The notes: generated from the letters alone by a model not told the origin. Counted from the stretch's first letter, positions 1 to 7,520 are shown. The stretch is DNA of 44,735 nt from Azonexaceae bacterium (GCA_009469675.1 SSSZ01000014.1:1-44735); one strand, 5' to 3'. Translations and numbers: made by a program.

Positions 1-1
1 G

Positions 2-121
2 CACATCACCCTCAACCTCATCCGCCTTGATCCCTCTCCGCGTAAGGGCGGCATCAAGGCTCGACGACTCATCGCCGCCACTTCCGACCTCTATCGCGCT
101 CAACTGCTCGGACTCGCTTGA
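2..121 (+). pseudogene. C-terminal end of an ISAs1-like transposase (cut by window edge)
   Basis: An open frame enters from the left edge and stops with TGA at 119-121. Its last 39 residues include NLIRLDPSPRKGGIKARR and end in LLGLA. This matches the usual end of ISAs1/H-repeat-type DDE transposases, where a basic segment of the type NLLR..K.GIKAKR lies near the C-terminus. Only the tail is in the window, so whether the full transposase is intact cannot be seen. The terminal repeat follows directly at 124-140, so the insertion sequence ends upstream of fabI. Family assignment rests on motif resemblance only. Confidence 0.6.
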
Positions 122-123
122 TG

Positions 124-140
124 TTCATGCGATTGCCCTG
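124..140 (+). mobile_element. Putative right terminal inverted repeat of the ISAs1-like element
   Basis: Read on the minus strand this segment is CAGGGCAATCGCATGAA. It has the CAGGG-type terminus expected for ISAs1-family ends and lies 3 bases after the transposase stop codon. The left end is outside the window, so the pairing cannot be verified. The bases after 140 (gtcccctgcc) would be one copy of the target duplication if the element is intact. Confidence 0.5.
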
Positions 141-181
141 GTCCCCTGCCGCGGTGCAGCAAGCGGTCAGGAAAATTCCGA

Positions 182-187
182 TATAAT
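182..187 (+). promoter_or_regulatory. -10 box of the fabI promoter
   Basis: A perfect TATAAT lies 33 bases before the fabI ATG. The -35 region at the usual distance (about 159-164, gcaagc) is poor. It starts only about 20 bases inside the flank of the insertion sequence that ends at 140. A good ribosome site (AGGGAG) follows before the ATG. Confidence 0.55.
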
Positions 188-219
188 GCCGCGGCTAAAC
201 CCTGAAGGGAGAACGACAC

Positions 220-1017
220 ATGGGCTTTCTTGCCGACAAGAAGATTCTGATTACTGGTCTCTTATCCAAGCACTCCATCGCCTATGGCATCGCCAAGGCC
301 TGCCACCGGGAGGGCGCCCAGCTCGCCTTCACTTACCAGACCGAGCGCTTCGAAGACCGCATCAAGAAATTCGCCGCCGAATTCGGCAGCGATCTGACCT
401 TCATCTGCGACGTCGCCGACGACGACCAGATCAACCAGCTCTTCGTCGACCTCGGCAAGCACTGGGATGGTCTCGACGGCCTCGTCCATTCCATCGCCTT
501 CGCCCCCACCGAAGCCATCGAGGGCGATTTCCTCAACGGCATCTCCCGCGACGCCTTCCGCATCGCCCACGACATCTCGTCCTACAGCTTCCCGGCCCTG
601 GCCAAGGCGGCCCGGCCGATGATGCAGGGCCGCCAGTCGTCGCTCCTCGCCCTCTCCTACCTGGGCGCCGAGAAGACCATGCCCAACTACAACACCATGG
701 GTCTTGCCAAGGCCAGCCTCGAAGCGGCCACCCGCTACCTGGCCTTCTGCCTCGGCCCCGAGGGCATCCGCGCCAACGCCATCTCGGCGGGGCCGATCAA
801 GACCCTGGCCGCCTCGGGCATCGGCAATTTCGGCAAGCTCCTCTCCTACAACGCCCACCACGCCCCGTTGCGCCGCAACGTGACCATTGAAGAAGTCGGC
901 AACGCCGCCGCCTTCATGCTCTCCGACCTGGCCAGCGGCATCACCGGCGAAATCCTCTACGTCGATGGCGGCATGAACACCACCGCCCTGGGCAACGCCG
1001 ACCCGCTGCCGGCCTGA
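220..1017 (+). CDS. fabI: Enoyl-[acyl-carrier-protein] reductase (NADH), FabI
   Basis: Catalyses the last reduction of each fatty-acid elongation cycle, trans-2-enoyl-ACP to acyl-ACP, in the cytoplasm, and is the classical triclosan target. The 265-residue protein is a full-length short-chain dehydrogenase fold of the FabI type. The N-terminal nucleotide site ([15 protein letters not shown]) and the catalytic group Tyr147, Tyr157 and Lys164 in the stretch [19 protein letters not shown] match the FabI signature. The ATG at 220 is preceded by AGGGAG at good spacing. It is transcribed towards ppiD, and a two-way terminator separates them. An insertion-sequence end lies about 80 bases upstream, close to the promoter. 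Confidence 0.97.
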   Translation: MGFLADKKILITGLLSKHSIAYGIAKACHREGAQLAFTYQTERFEDRIKKFAAEFGSDLTFICDVADDDQINQLFVDLGKHWDGLDGLVHSIAFAPTEAIEGDFLNGISRDAFRIAHDISSYSFPALAKAARPMMQGRQSSLLALSYLGAEKTMPNYNTMGLAKASLEAATRYLAFCLGPEGIRANAISAGPIKTLAASGIGNFGKLLSYNAHHAPLRRNVTIEEVGNAAAFMLSDLASGITGEILYVDGGMNTTALGNADPLPA

Positions 1018-1041
1018 CCGCCCCCCCCCCCGCGCCACAAC

Positions 1042-1072
1042 AAAAACGCCGACCAAACGGTCGGCGTTTTTT
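1042..1072. terminator. Bidirectional intrinsic terminator between fabI and ppiD
   Basis: A 13-bp stem (arms 1042-1054 and 1059-1071) with a 4-base loop is flanked by A-tract and T-tract on opposite sides, so it can end transcripts from both convergent genes. An 11-C run at 1021-1031 lies just before it, outside any gene. Confidence 0.9.
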
Positions 1073-1091
1073 ATTGGCGGCTGTCTGGAGC

Positions 1092-2975
1092 CTACTTTTC
1101 CTTGGCCTCCAGCGCTGCCGTGTTGATCTTCACCTGGTAGCGGCCGCGCAGGGCCGACAGATAGGCCTGCACCTCTTCCTGCATGGCCATCGTGTAGAAC
1201 TGGCGCTGCATGGCCTGGCGGCGGGCGTCGTCGAGCTTCTCGCCGGCTTCGACCTTGACCACCTTGAAGAGCGCGTAGCCCGCCCCCGGCAGTTCGACGC
1301 CGGTGTAGGCCGGAAGCTTGCCGGTATCGACCTTGAGAATGGGCGCCACGGCCTGGGGCGGCACCAGGCGAGGATCGAGACGGGAGACGGCCTTGGCGGC
1401 GCCCCAGGCGAGCTTGTCTTCACCCTTCTGCAGCGCCGCGAGCTTCTCCTGGCCTTCCTTCTGCACCGCGGCCAGGGCTTCCTGCCGCTTGAGAAGCGTT
1501 TCGACGCTGCTCCTGACCTCGTCGAAGGGGCGCAGCGCGGCAGGTTTGTATTCGGCGATACGAGCCGCCACCAGGGTGTTGGGAGCGATCTCGACAACCT
1601 CGGTGTTACGCTTGTTCTTGACCGCGTCGTCGCCGAACAGGGCGGCGACGAGCTTCTCGTTACCCAGGGGGCCGTTGGCCGGGTTGGCCTGGCGGGTCAG
1701 CCAGCCGCTCTTCTTGACCTCGAGCTTGAATTTCTCGGCCGCCGGCTTGAGGCTGTCGGACTGCTCGTAAACCAGGTTGGTGAAGGCCTCGGCGGCTTCG
1801 GCGAATATTCGGGACGCGGCGGTCTTCTTCAATTCAGCCTCGATTTCGCCGCGCACTTCGGCCAGGGGTTTCTCCTTGGCAGCCCGGACGGCCGTCAGCT
1901 TGATGATGTGGAAGCCGAACTCCGATTCGACGACGCCGGAGGTTTCGCCTTCCTTCAAGGCAAAGGCCGACTCCTCGAAGGCCTTGACCATGGCGCCCCG
2001 GCCGAAGAAGCCGAGGTCGCCGCCCTTGGCCGCCGAACCCGGATCGTCGGAATTCTTCTTGGCCAAATCGGCGAAGGCGGCCGGATTCTTCTTGACCTCC
2101 TTGAGCACCTCTTCAGCCTTGGCTTTGGCCTTGGCTTTGTCGAGCTTTTCCAGACCGATCAGGATGTGGGCGGCACGCCGCTCCTCGGGCACGCCGTAGC
2201 GGTCCTTGTGGCCGTCGTACCAGGCCTTGACCTCGGCCTCGCCGACCGCCAACTGCGCGCCGATGGCGTCCATGGAGAGCACGACGAATTCGGCCTGGGC
2301 CTGCTCGGGGATTTCAAACTGCTTGGGGTTGGCGTCGTAGAACTTGCGGGCCGCTCCGTCTTCAAGCTTCACCTTGTCCACGGCGCTGTCGAGGGCAAGG
2401 CGGAATTCCATGACTTCGCGCTTTTCGCTTTGCAAGGCGAGGACGCGGTCGATCACGGTCTGGGCGAAAATCCCGGTCTGGCCGACCGAACCGGCCAGTT
2501 GCTGCAGGGTCAGATCCTGCCGCACGCGGGCTTCAAAACTCGCCGGACTCATCCCTTGAGCCCGCAGAGCCTGCTCGTAGCGCTCCGCCGAGAACTTGCC
2601 GTCCACCTGCAGTTCCTTGATGCCGGCGATGGCGCGGCGCACTGCGTCGTCGCTCGCCAGCATCCGGGATTTCGACGCCTCAAGGAGCAGCAGGCGCTGG
2701 TCCACCAGGTCGTCGAGCACCGCCTTCCGGGCTTCCGGATTGTCGAACAGCTTGGGGTCGGCCGTTCCCATCTGGGCGCGGATCCGCTCCTGCTGGTCGC
2801 GCAGGGCCTGCTGGAATTCCGGCTGGGTGACCTTGGCATCGCCGATGGTGGCTACGACACCGGCGTCGCTGGCGTTGCGGACGTAGGAATCGACGCCCCA
2901 GAAGGCGAAGGGAAGCGTAATGAGTGCCAGGAAAACCTGAACGATTCGTTTGTTGTTGCGAACTGCGTCGAACAT
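1092..2975 (-). CDS. ppiD: Periplasmic peptidyl-prolyl isomerase/chaperone PpiD
   Basis: An inner-membrane-anchored folding factor that assists proteins leaving the Sec translocon. The 627-residue protein has one N-terminal membrane segment (about residues 11-30, VQVFLALITLPFAFWG), a SurA-like N-terminal chaperone region, a parvulin domain at roughly 265-365 (AAHILIGLEK ... GGDLGFFGRGAMVKAFEESAFAL ... FGFHIIKL) and a long C-terminal chaperone part. Length and order are typical of PpiD. The ATG is 26 bases downstream of an intrinsic terminator, and a possible extended -10 lies further up at 3146-3154, so the terminator seems to sit in the leader. In related bacteria ppiD follows lon, hupB and tRNA genes. 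Here only tRNA-Asp is left next to it. Confidence 0.95.
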   Translation of the reverse strand: MFDAVRNNKRIVQVFLALITLPFAFWGVDSYVRNASDAGVVATIGDAKVTQPEFQQALRDQQERIRAQMGTADPKLFDNPEARKAVLDDLVDQRLLLLEASKSRMLASDDAVRRAIAGIKELQVDGKFSAERYEQALRAQGMSPASFEARVRQDLTLQQLAGSVGQTGIFAQTVIDRVLALQSEKREVMEFRLALDSAVDKVKLEDGAARKFYDANPKQFEIPEQAQAEFVVLSMDAIGAQLAVGEAEVKAWYDGHKDRYGVPEERRAAHILIGLEKLDKAKAKAKAEEVLKEVKKNPAAFADLAKKNSDDPGSAAKGGDLGFFGRGAMVKAFEESAFALKEGETSGVVESEFGFHIIKLTAVRAAKEKPLAEVRGEIEAELKKTAASRIFAEAAEAFTNLVYEQSDSLKPAAEKFKLEVKKSGWLTRQANPANGPLGNEKLVAALFGDDAVKNKRNTEVVEIAPNTLVAARIAEYKPAALRPFDEVRSSVETLLKRQEALAAVQKEGQEKLAALQKGEDKLAWGAAKAVSRLDPRLVPPQAVAPILKVDTGKLPAYTGVELPGAGYALFKVVKVEAGEKLDDARRQAMQRQFYTMAMQEEVQAYLSALRGRYQVKINTAALEAKEK

Positions 2976-3000
2976 GAGCGTGACAATCCCTTGAGTCGCG

Positions 3001-3024
3001 AAAAAAAAGCGAACCCACGTTCGC
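3001..3024 (-). terminator. Intrinsic terminator upstream of ppiD
   Basis: On the minus strand a 6-bp perfect stem (GCGAAC / GTTCGC, loop of 4) is followed by eight T. It ends 26 bases before the ppiD start. It either terminates the tRNA-Asp transcript or acts inside the ppiD leader. Confidence 0.75.
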
Positions 3025-3145
3025 CTTGGTTCGATCGGTTGGCGCCGCCAGTTAGGGGGAACCCGCTAGCCGCTCCGGCATTCACCGGCCCTGGCCTGAA
3101 AAATCCCTTCCGGGCGTAGTCATGGAGAACGTTTTCGCCGCCCGG

Positions 3146-3154
3146 ATTATAGCA
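3146..3154 (-). promoter_or_regulatory. Possible ppiD promoter, extended -10
   Basis: The minus strand reads TGC-TATAAT, a perfect -10 hexamer with the TG extension that can replace a good -35 box. No good -35 is seen. Transcription would start near 3139 and give a leader of about 165 bases that contains the terminator at 3001-3024. Confidence 0.45.
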
Positions 3155-3294
3155 AGAAGCGGGGCAAAACCGGCGCCACCGTCATGTTCCGTCAAAATGC
3201 TCCGGGGAAAATCAGGAGAGCGAAGCCTTGCGTCGGATGAGGCCGGATGGTCGCATGCCTCGCCTGCGTTGGCACAGGCAAGACGGCAATCGAA

Positions 3295-3371
3295 TGGCGG
3301 AGTGGACGGGGCTCGAACCCGCGACCCCCGGCGTGACAGGCCGGTATTCTAACCAACTGAACTACCACTCC
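3295..3371 (-). tRNA. tRNA-Asp (anticodon GUC)
   Basis: A 77-base cloverleaf with encoded CCA. The acceptor stem is GGAGTGG/CCACTCC with discriminator G, the D-arm region is TAGTTCAGTTGGTTAGA, the anticodon loop is CTGTCAC (GTC), and the T-arm contains GGTTCGAGCC. It lies upstream of ppiD on the same strand, the usual betaproteobacterial neighbourhood. The expected tRNA-Val and hupB on its other side are missing. Confidence 0.97.
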
Positions 3372-3400
3372 GCGTTCAAGCCCAGGGCTTGAGGGGCGCG

Positions 3401-3406
3401 ATGTTA
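3401..3406 (-). promoter_or_regulatory. -10 box of tRNA-Asp
   Basis: TAACAT on the minus strand lies 29 bases before the tRNA 5' end and is followed by a GC-rich discriminator (CGCGCCCC), as is common for stable-RNA promoters. The -35 box is weak. Confidence 0.35.
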
Positions 3407-3502
3407 CCACAGCACCGGGAAAAAGCGGTGGGCCGCCGGGAGGAAAGCCGAGGGAATCGGTAGAATGGGGCAACCGCCCGCCGATCCTTCCCGCCGACCG
3501 CC

Positions 3503-5038
3503 ATGGACCACGCCCTGCCGATCATCGCCAGCTTCTACACCCGCGACGAAACCCTCCACCTGTTTTTCGCCACCGTCGCCCTCGGCGCGCTGCTGCTGCC
3601 GGCCGGGGGCAACGCCCGCACCGTGGTCCGCCAGACCCTGGTGTTTTCCCTGCTCTGCCTCATCGGCAACGTCGGCGCCGGGCTTCTGGCCGCCTCCGGC
3701 GCCGCCCGGCCGGCGGCCTTGCTGCACGGATTGCTGGTCCTCGGCCTGGGCATCGGCATCATCCGGTTGCTCGGCCTGCTCGTCTTCCGCATCCTCCTGC
3801 CCCGTCTCTCGGTCACGCCGCCGCGCATCCTGGAGGATATCGTGGTCATCGTCGGCTACGTCGCCTGGGGGCTGATCCAGCTTTCCCACGCCGGCCTCGA
3901 CCTCTCGTCCATCGTCGCCACGTCGGCGGTCATCACGGCGGTGGTGGCCTTTTCCATGCAGGACACCCTGGGCAACATCCTCGGCGGGCTGGCCCTGCAG
4001 CTCGACAATTCCATCGAGATCGGCGACTGGGTCAAGATCGACGACGTCTCGGGCCGGGTCGCCGACATTCGCTGGCGCTACACCGCCATCCGCACCCGCA
4101 ACGGCGAAACCGTGGTCATCCCCAACAGCCAGCTGATGAAGGGCAAGGTCTGGGTGATCGGCGACCGCGACAGCGACGCCACCCTCTGGCGCCGCTTCAT
4201 CCATTTCAACGTCGGCTACGTCGCCCAGCCTGCCCGGGTCGTCGCCGCCGTCGAGCAGGCGGTGCGGGAGGCGGAAATCGCCAACGTCGCCAAGGAGCCG
4301 GCGCCCAATTGCGTCATGATGGATTTCGGCCCGGGCTACGGCCACTACGCGCTGCGCTACTGGCTCACCAACCCGGCCCTGGACGATCCCACCGACTCGG
4401 CGGTGCGCGCCCACATCTACGCCGCCGTCAAGCGGGCCGGCTGGCGCCTGGCCCTGCCCGAGGAACTGCACCATCTGGTCAAGGAAAACGCCGCCTTCCG
4501 CAACGCCGCAAAGAACCGCGAACTGCAGCACCGCATCGACGCCTTGCGGAGCATTCCGCTTTTCGTCCCTCTTTCCGACGAGGAGTGCCGCCATATCGCC
4601 GAGCATTTGGTTTACGCGCCCTTTGCCCGCGGCGACGTTCTCACCCGCCAGGGGGCCGTGGCCCACTGGCTCTACATCATCATTGCCGGCGAGGCCGAGG
4701 TAGTGCGCCAGACCCCCGGCGGCGAGCGGCTCACCCTGGCCACCCTGGGCAACGGCGACTTCTTCGGCGAAATGGGCCTGCTCACCGGCGAACCCCGCAC
4801 CGCCACGGTGATCGCCCGCAGCGACATCGAGTGCTACCGCCTGGACAAATCGGGCTTCGCACGCATCATCGCCGAACGCCCGGCCATCGCCGAAGAAGTA
4901 TCGAGCCTCCTCGCCGCCCGACTGCAGCACAACGAAGCGACCCTCCAGCACCCGGGACAGGCGCCTCAATCCAGTCCGATCGGCCTGCGGGCGGCGCTGG
5001 TGGGCAAGATTCGCAGCTTTTTCAACCTCGGGATCTAG
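3503..5038 (+). CDS. MscS-family mechanosensitive channel with C-terminal cyclic-nucleotide-binding domain
   Basis: A predicted inner-membrane channel whose gating may respond to cAMP or a related ligand. The 511-residue protein has hydrophobic helices at about 20-35, 47-65, 72-98 and 110-128. A pore-lining and beta domain follows at about 130-310, with the MscS core VVAFSMQDTLGNILGGLAL near 147-165. A cyclic-nucleotide domain lies at about 352-470, and its phosphate-binding cassette FFGEMGLLTGEPRTATV at 420-436 keeps the key Gly-Glu and Pro-Arg residues. This architecture is known from cNMP-gated MscS-like channels. A TAGAAT hexamer at 3461-3466 may be its -10 box. The ATG lacks a strong ribosome site. 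The gene ends convergently 3 bases from the next gene. Confidence 0.92.
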   Translation: MDHALPIIASFYTRDETLHLFFATVALGALLLPAGGNARTVVRQTLVFSLLCLIGNVGAGLLAASGAARPAALLHGLLVLGLGIGIIRLLGLLVFRILLPRLSVTPPRILEDIVVIVGYVAWGLIQLSHAGLDLSSIVATSAVITAVVAFSMQDTLGNILGGLALQLDNSIEIGDWVKIDDVSGRVADIRWRYTAIRTRNGETVVIPNSQLMKGKVWVIGDRDSDATLWRRFIHFNVGYVAQPARVVAAVEQAVREAEIANVAKEPAPNCVMMDFGPGYGHYALRYWLTNPALDDPTDSAVRAHIYAAVKRAGWRLALPEELHHLVKENAAFRNAAKNRELQHRIDALRSIPLFVPLSDEECRHIAEHLVYAPFARGDVLTRQGAVAHWLYIIIAGEAEVVRQTPGGERLTLATLGNGDFFGEMGLLTGEPRTATVIARSDIECYRLDKSGFARIIAERPAIAEEVSSLLAARLQHNEATLQHPGQAPQSSPIGLRAALVGKIRSFFNLGI

Positions 5039-5041
5039 GCG

Positions 5042-5311
5042 TCACAACACCCGCGGCTTGGGAAAGCGGCGGCAGAAATCCTGGTACAGGCCCTCCAGGC
5101 GGCGCACCCGCTCGCGGCTGCAGCGGTATTCGGCGCGTTCGATGGCGTCCAGGAAAAGCAGGTGCAGGCGATAGACGCCGCGGGGGCTGCGCACCAGTTC
5201 CTGAGCCATCTCCGCCGCCACCACCTCGGGAACGTGTTCGAGTTCGGAGATCGCGTCAAGCTGGGCGCGTTCGATCTCGGCAAAATCGATGATTTCCTGC
5301 AAGGTGAGCAT
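5042..5311 (-). CDS. Conserved hypothetical small protein (89 aa)
   Basis: I do not recognise a family. The protein is helical and acidic at the start (LTLQEIIDFAEIERAQLDAI), has no membrane segment and no signal peptide, and ends in a basic, aromatic segment (YQDFCRRFPKPRVL) with a single pair of cysteines far apart. Codon use fits the neighbours, and the ATG has GAGGAG upstream at good spacing, which supports a real gene. A sequence resembling an NtrC site lies about 105 bases upstream at 5416-5432. Confidence 0.7.
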   Translation of the reverse strand: MLTLQEIIDFAEIERAQLDAISELEHVPEVVAAEMAQELVRSPRGVYRLHLLFLDAIERAEYRCSRERVRRLEGLYQDFCRRFPKPRVL

Positions 5312-5415
5312 CCGGCGCTCCTCGTAATGCGGCTGACGAGGCTGTGACTGGCCGGCAGGAAAAAATATCCATCAATATTTTCAATGCCTTACAGTGGTGC
5401 ATCCAGTGGGTTCTG

Positions 5416-5432
5416 TGCACCGGTTTGGTGCC
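5416..5432. promoter_or_regulatory. NtrC-like operator (orphan)
   Basis: The sequence TGCACC-GGTTT-GGTGCC is a near-perfect dyad (GCACC/GGTGC perfect) and fits the NtrC consensus TGCACC-N5-GGTGCA at 11 of 12 arm positions. It lies between the stop of the gene at 5451 and the start of the gene at 5311, about 105 bases upstream of the latter. I could not find a good sigma-54 promoter between them, so its role is uncertain. Confidence 0.35.
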
Positions 5433-5450
5433 CCGGCAAGCGGCAGCGGG

Positions 5451-5705
5451 TCAGGTCCGCCGACCCGCCAGCCAGCGTTCCAGATCGGCCCGGGAAAGCG
5501 TCGTTCGACGGTGGTCAAGGTTGCCCTCCAGGCGATCACCGTCCCATTGCTCGGTCGCCCAGCGCACCACATCGGCGGCCAGCTCGCCCCGCTCGATCGC
5601 TTCGATCAGGGCGTTTTCGGTGGCCCGCAGGGATTTTCCGGCCACCAGACGGGCCGCCTGGTGCAAGCTCAAACGGGTTTCCGGCAGCGGCGGCGGGTTG
5701 GTCAT
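5451..5705 (-). CDS. Small protein with excisionase-like helix-turn-helix features (84 aa)
   Basis: The middle and end resemble the small winged-helix proteins of the excisionase/HTH_17 type. LSLHQAARLVAG near residue 12 would be the first helix pair, ALIEAIERGEL near 32 the second, and TTLSRADLERWLAGRR the typical closing segment (compare R..DLERWL). The usual central sequence is poorly conserved, so this is a tentative reading. The ATG has AGGAG upstream. The gene starts 45 bases after the tRNA-Leu 3' end on the same strand, a common place for integrated elements, but no integrase is nearby. Confidence 0.6.
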   Translation of the reverse strand: MTNPPPLPETRLSLHQAARLVAGKSLRATENALIEAIERGELAADVVRWATEQWDGDRLEGNLDHRRTTLSRADLERWLAGRRT

Positions 5706-5750
5706 GGGAAGCGCTCCTCACGGCGGCGCGTCCGGCGCCGCACAACGATG

Positions 5751-5835
5751 TGGTGCCCAGGAAGGGACTCGAACCCCCACGCCTTGCGGCGCCAGAACCT
5801 AAATCTGGTGCGTCTACCAATTTCGCCACCTGGGC
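5751..5835 (-). tRNA. tRNA-Leu (anticodon UAG)
   Basis: An 85-base class II tRNA with encoded CCA. The acceptor stem is GCCCAGG/CCTGGGC, the anticodon stem-loop is CCAGATTTAGGTTCTGG with TAG, there is a long variable arm, and the T-arm contains GGTTCGAGTCC. It is divergent from hpnC with only 39 bases between them. Confidence 0.97.
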
Positions 5836-5845
5836 AGGCGGGCGG

Positions 5846-5864
5846 ATTCTAACACCGCTATACT
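5846..5864. promoter_or_regulatory. Divergent -10 boxes for tRNA-Leu and hpnC
   Basis: On the minus strand TAGAAT (5851-5846) is placed to start transcription close to the tRNA-Leu 5' end. On the plus strand TATACT (5859-5864) would start transcription near 5871, only about four bases before the hpnC ATG at 5875. Neither has a good -35. The missing ribosome site before hpnC agrees with a nearly leaderless message. Confidence 0.4.
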
Positions 5865-5874
5865 TGCCGCCGCC

Positions 5875-6684
5875 ATGCCGGTCGACCACTACGAAAACTT
5901 TCCCGTCGCCTCCTTTCTGGTGCCCGCCGCGCTGCGCCGGCCGATCGAAGCGATCTACCGCTTCGCCCGCGGCGCCGACGACATCGCCGACGAAGGCGAC
6001 GCCTCCGCCGACCAGCGCCTGGCCGGGCTCGACGCCTACCGGGCCGAGCTGGACCGCATCGCGGCGGGACAGCCGGCGCAAACCCCGCAGTTCGCCGAAC
6101 TGGCCGAGGTGATCGCCGGCCATGCCCTGCCCATCGGGCTGTTCTCCGATCTCCTCGACGCCTTCGCCCAGGACGTGGTCAAGAAGCGCTACGCCGACTA
6201 CGTCGAACTCCTCGACTACTGCCGCCGCTCGGCCAACCCGGTGGGGCGGCTGGTGCTTCACCTCTTCCGCCGCACCGAGCCGGCGCACCTGGCACAGTCC
6301 GACTGCATCTGCACCGCCCTACAGCTCATCAATTTCTGGCAGGACGTTGCCATCGACTGGCAAAAGGACCGCGTCTACCTGCCCCAGACCGACCTCGTCC
6401 GCTTTCGCGTCAGCCAAGCCCAGATCGCCGAAGGCCGCTGGGATGCCAATTTCGCAGCTCTCATGGACTTCCAGATCGACCGGTCGCGCCGGCTCATGGG
6501 GCAAGGCGCGCCGCTGGTCAAGGCCCTGCCCGGCCGCCTGGGCTGGGAAATCCGCCTCACCGTCCAGGGCGGGCTGCGCATCCTCGACCGCCTCGCCCTC
6601 GCCCGCGGCGACGTCTGGCGCCGCCGGCCGACCCTCGGCCCCTGGGACTGGGCGGTGATGGCGGGCCGCTCCCTTACAATGTAG
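5875..6684 (+). CDS. hpnC: Hydroxysqualene synthase HpnC
   Basis: Second step of the bacterial three-enzyme squalene route: it turns presqualene diphosphate into hydroxysqualene, which feeds hopanoid synthesis. The 269-residue protein belongs to the all-helical trans-isoprenyl diphosphate synthase (SQS/PSY) class. The first aspartate-rich motif is DDIADEGD near residue 35, and the second is FWQDVAIDWQKDRVYLP near 155. It is the first gene of the tight hpnC-hpnD-hpnE operon, with 2 bases to hpnD. The downstream cyclase (shc) is not in this window. No Shine-Dalgarno is seen before the ATG. Confidence 0.93.
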   Translation: MPVDHYENFPVASFLVPAALRRPIEAIYRFARGADDIADEGDASADQRLAGLDAYRAELDRIAAGQPAQTPQFAELAEVIAGHALPIGLFSDLLDAFAQDVVKKRYADYVELLDYCRRSANPVGRLVLHLFRRTEPAHLAQSDCICTALQLINFWQDVAIDWQKDRVYLPQTDLVRFRVSQAQIAEGRWDANFAALMDFQIDRSRRLMGQGAPLVKALPGRLGWEIRLTVQGGLRILDRLALARGDVWRRRPTLGPWDWAVMAGRSLTM

Positions 6685-6686
6685 CC

Positions 6687-7520
6687 ATGGACCCCAATCA
6701 ATACTGCCAGGACAAGTGCGCCGCCAGCGGCTCGTCCTTCTATTACAGCTTTCTCTTCCTGCCCGTCGACCGGCGGCGCGCCATCATGGCCCTCTACGCC
6801 TTCTGCCGCGAGGTGGACGACGTGGTGGACGAATGCCACGATCCGGCCATCGCCGCCACCAAGCTGGCCTGGTGGCGCCAGGAAGTCGAGCGCATCGCCG
6901 ACGGCCAGCCCCAGCACCCGGTGGGCCAGGCCCTGCAGGCGGCGGGCCGGCAGTTCAACCTGCCGCGGGAACAGCTCCTGGAAATCATCGACGGCATGGC
7001 CATGGATCTGCAGCAGTCGCGCTACCTCGACTTCAAGGGGCTGTCGCTCTACTGCTACCGCGTGGCCAGCGTGGTTGGCCTGCTCGCCGCCGAAATCTTC
7101 GGCTACCGGGACCGCCAGACCCTCAAATACGCCCACGATCTGGGCATGGCCTTCCAGCTCACCAACATCGTCCGCGACATCGGCGAGGACGCCCGCCGGG
7201 GCCGCATCTACATTCCCATGGACGAACTCAAGCAGTTCGACGTGCCGGCCGCCGACATCCTCAATTCCAGGTATTCGGAAAACTTCTCCGCCCTCCTGCG
7301 CTTCCAGATCGAGCGGGCCGAAAACTTCTACGCCCAGGCTTTCGCCCAACTGCCCGCCGCCGACCGCAAGGCCCAGCGGCCGGGGCTGGTGATGGCCGCC
7401 ATCTACCGGACCCTCCTGGACGAGATCAAGCGCGAAAATTTCCAGGTGCTGCACCAGCGCATCGCCCTCACCCCCGTGAGAAAGCTCTGGATCGCCTGGA
7501 AGACCTGGATTTTCGCATGA
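6687..7520 (+). CDS. hpnD: Presqualene diphosphate synthase HpnD
   Basis: Condenses two farnesyl diphosphate molecules to presqualene diphosphate, the first step of the HpnCDE route. The 277-residue SQS/PSY-class protein begins with the typical YCQDKCAASGSSFYYSFLFL. It carries both aspartate-rich motifs (FCREVDDVVDE near residue 45 and LTNIVRDIGEDARRGRIYIP near 155). It starts 2 bases after hpnC, and its stop overlaps the hpnE start as ATGA at 7517-7520, which points to translational coupling. Confidence 0.95.
   Translation: MDPNQYCQDKCAASGSSFYYSFLFLPVDRRRAIMALYAFCREVDDVVDECHDPAIAATKLAWWRQEVERIADGQPQHPVGQALQAAGRQFNLPREQLLEIIDGMAMDLQQSRYLDFKGLSLYCYRVASVVGLLAAEIFGYRDRQTLKYAHDLGMAFQLTNIVRDIGEDARRGRIYIPMDELKQFDVPAADILNSRYSENFSALLRFQIERAENFYAQAFAQLPAADRKAQRPGLVMAAIYRTLLDEIKRENFQVLHQRIALTPVRKLWIAWKTWIFA

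Larger units (their letters stand above)
2976..3294. other. Intergenic region between ppiD and tRNA-Asp
   Basis: A gap of 319 bases with no convincing gene. It holds an intrinsic terminator (3001-3024, minus) and a TGC-TATAAT extended -10 box (3146-3154, minus). It also holds very short minus-strand frames, for example a 13-codon ATG frame starting near 3121 without a clear ribosome site. I see no RNA gene in it. Confidence 0.6.

Noticed and set aside
1021-1031. Run of 11 C as a possible phase-variable tract
   Set aside because: It lies after the fabI stop and before the shared terminator, not in a coding frame or promoter.
1074-3119. Long plus-strand open frame of 681 codons opposite ppiD
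   Set aside because: It is the antisense of ppiD; the translation is rich in Leu, Gly, His and Arg without any domain, as expected for a GC-rich shadow frame.
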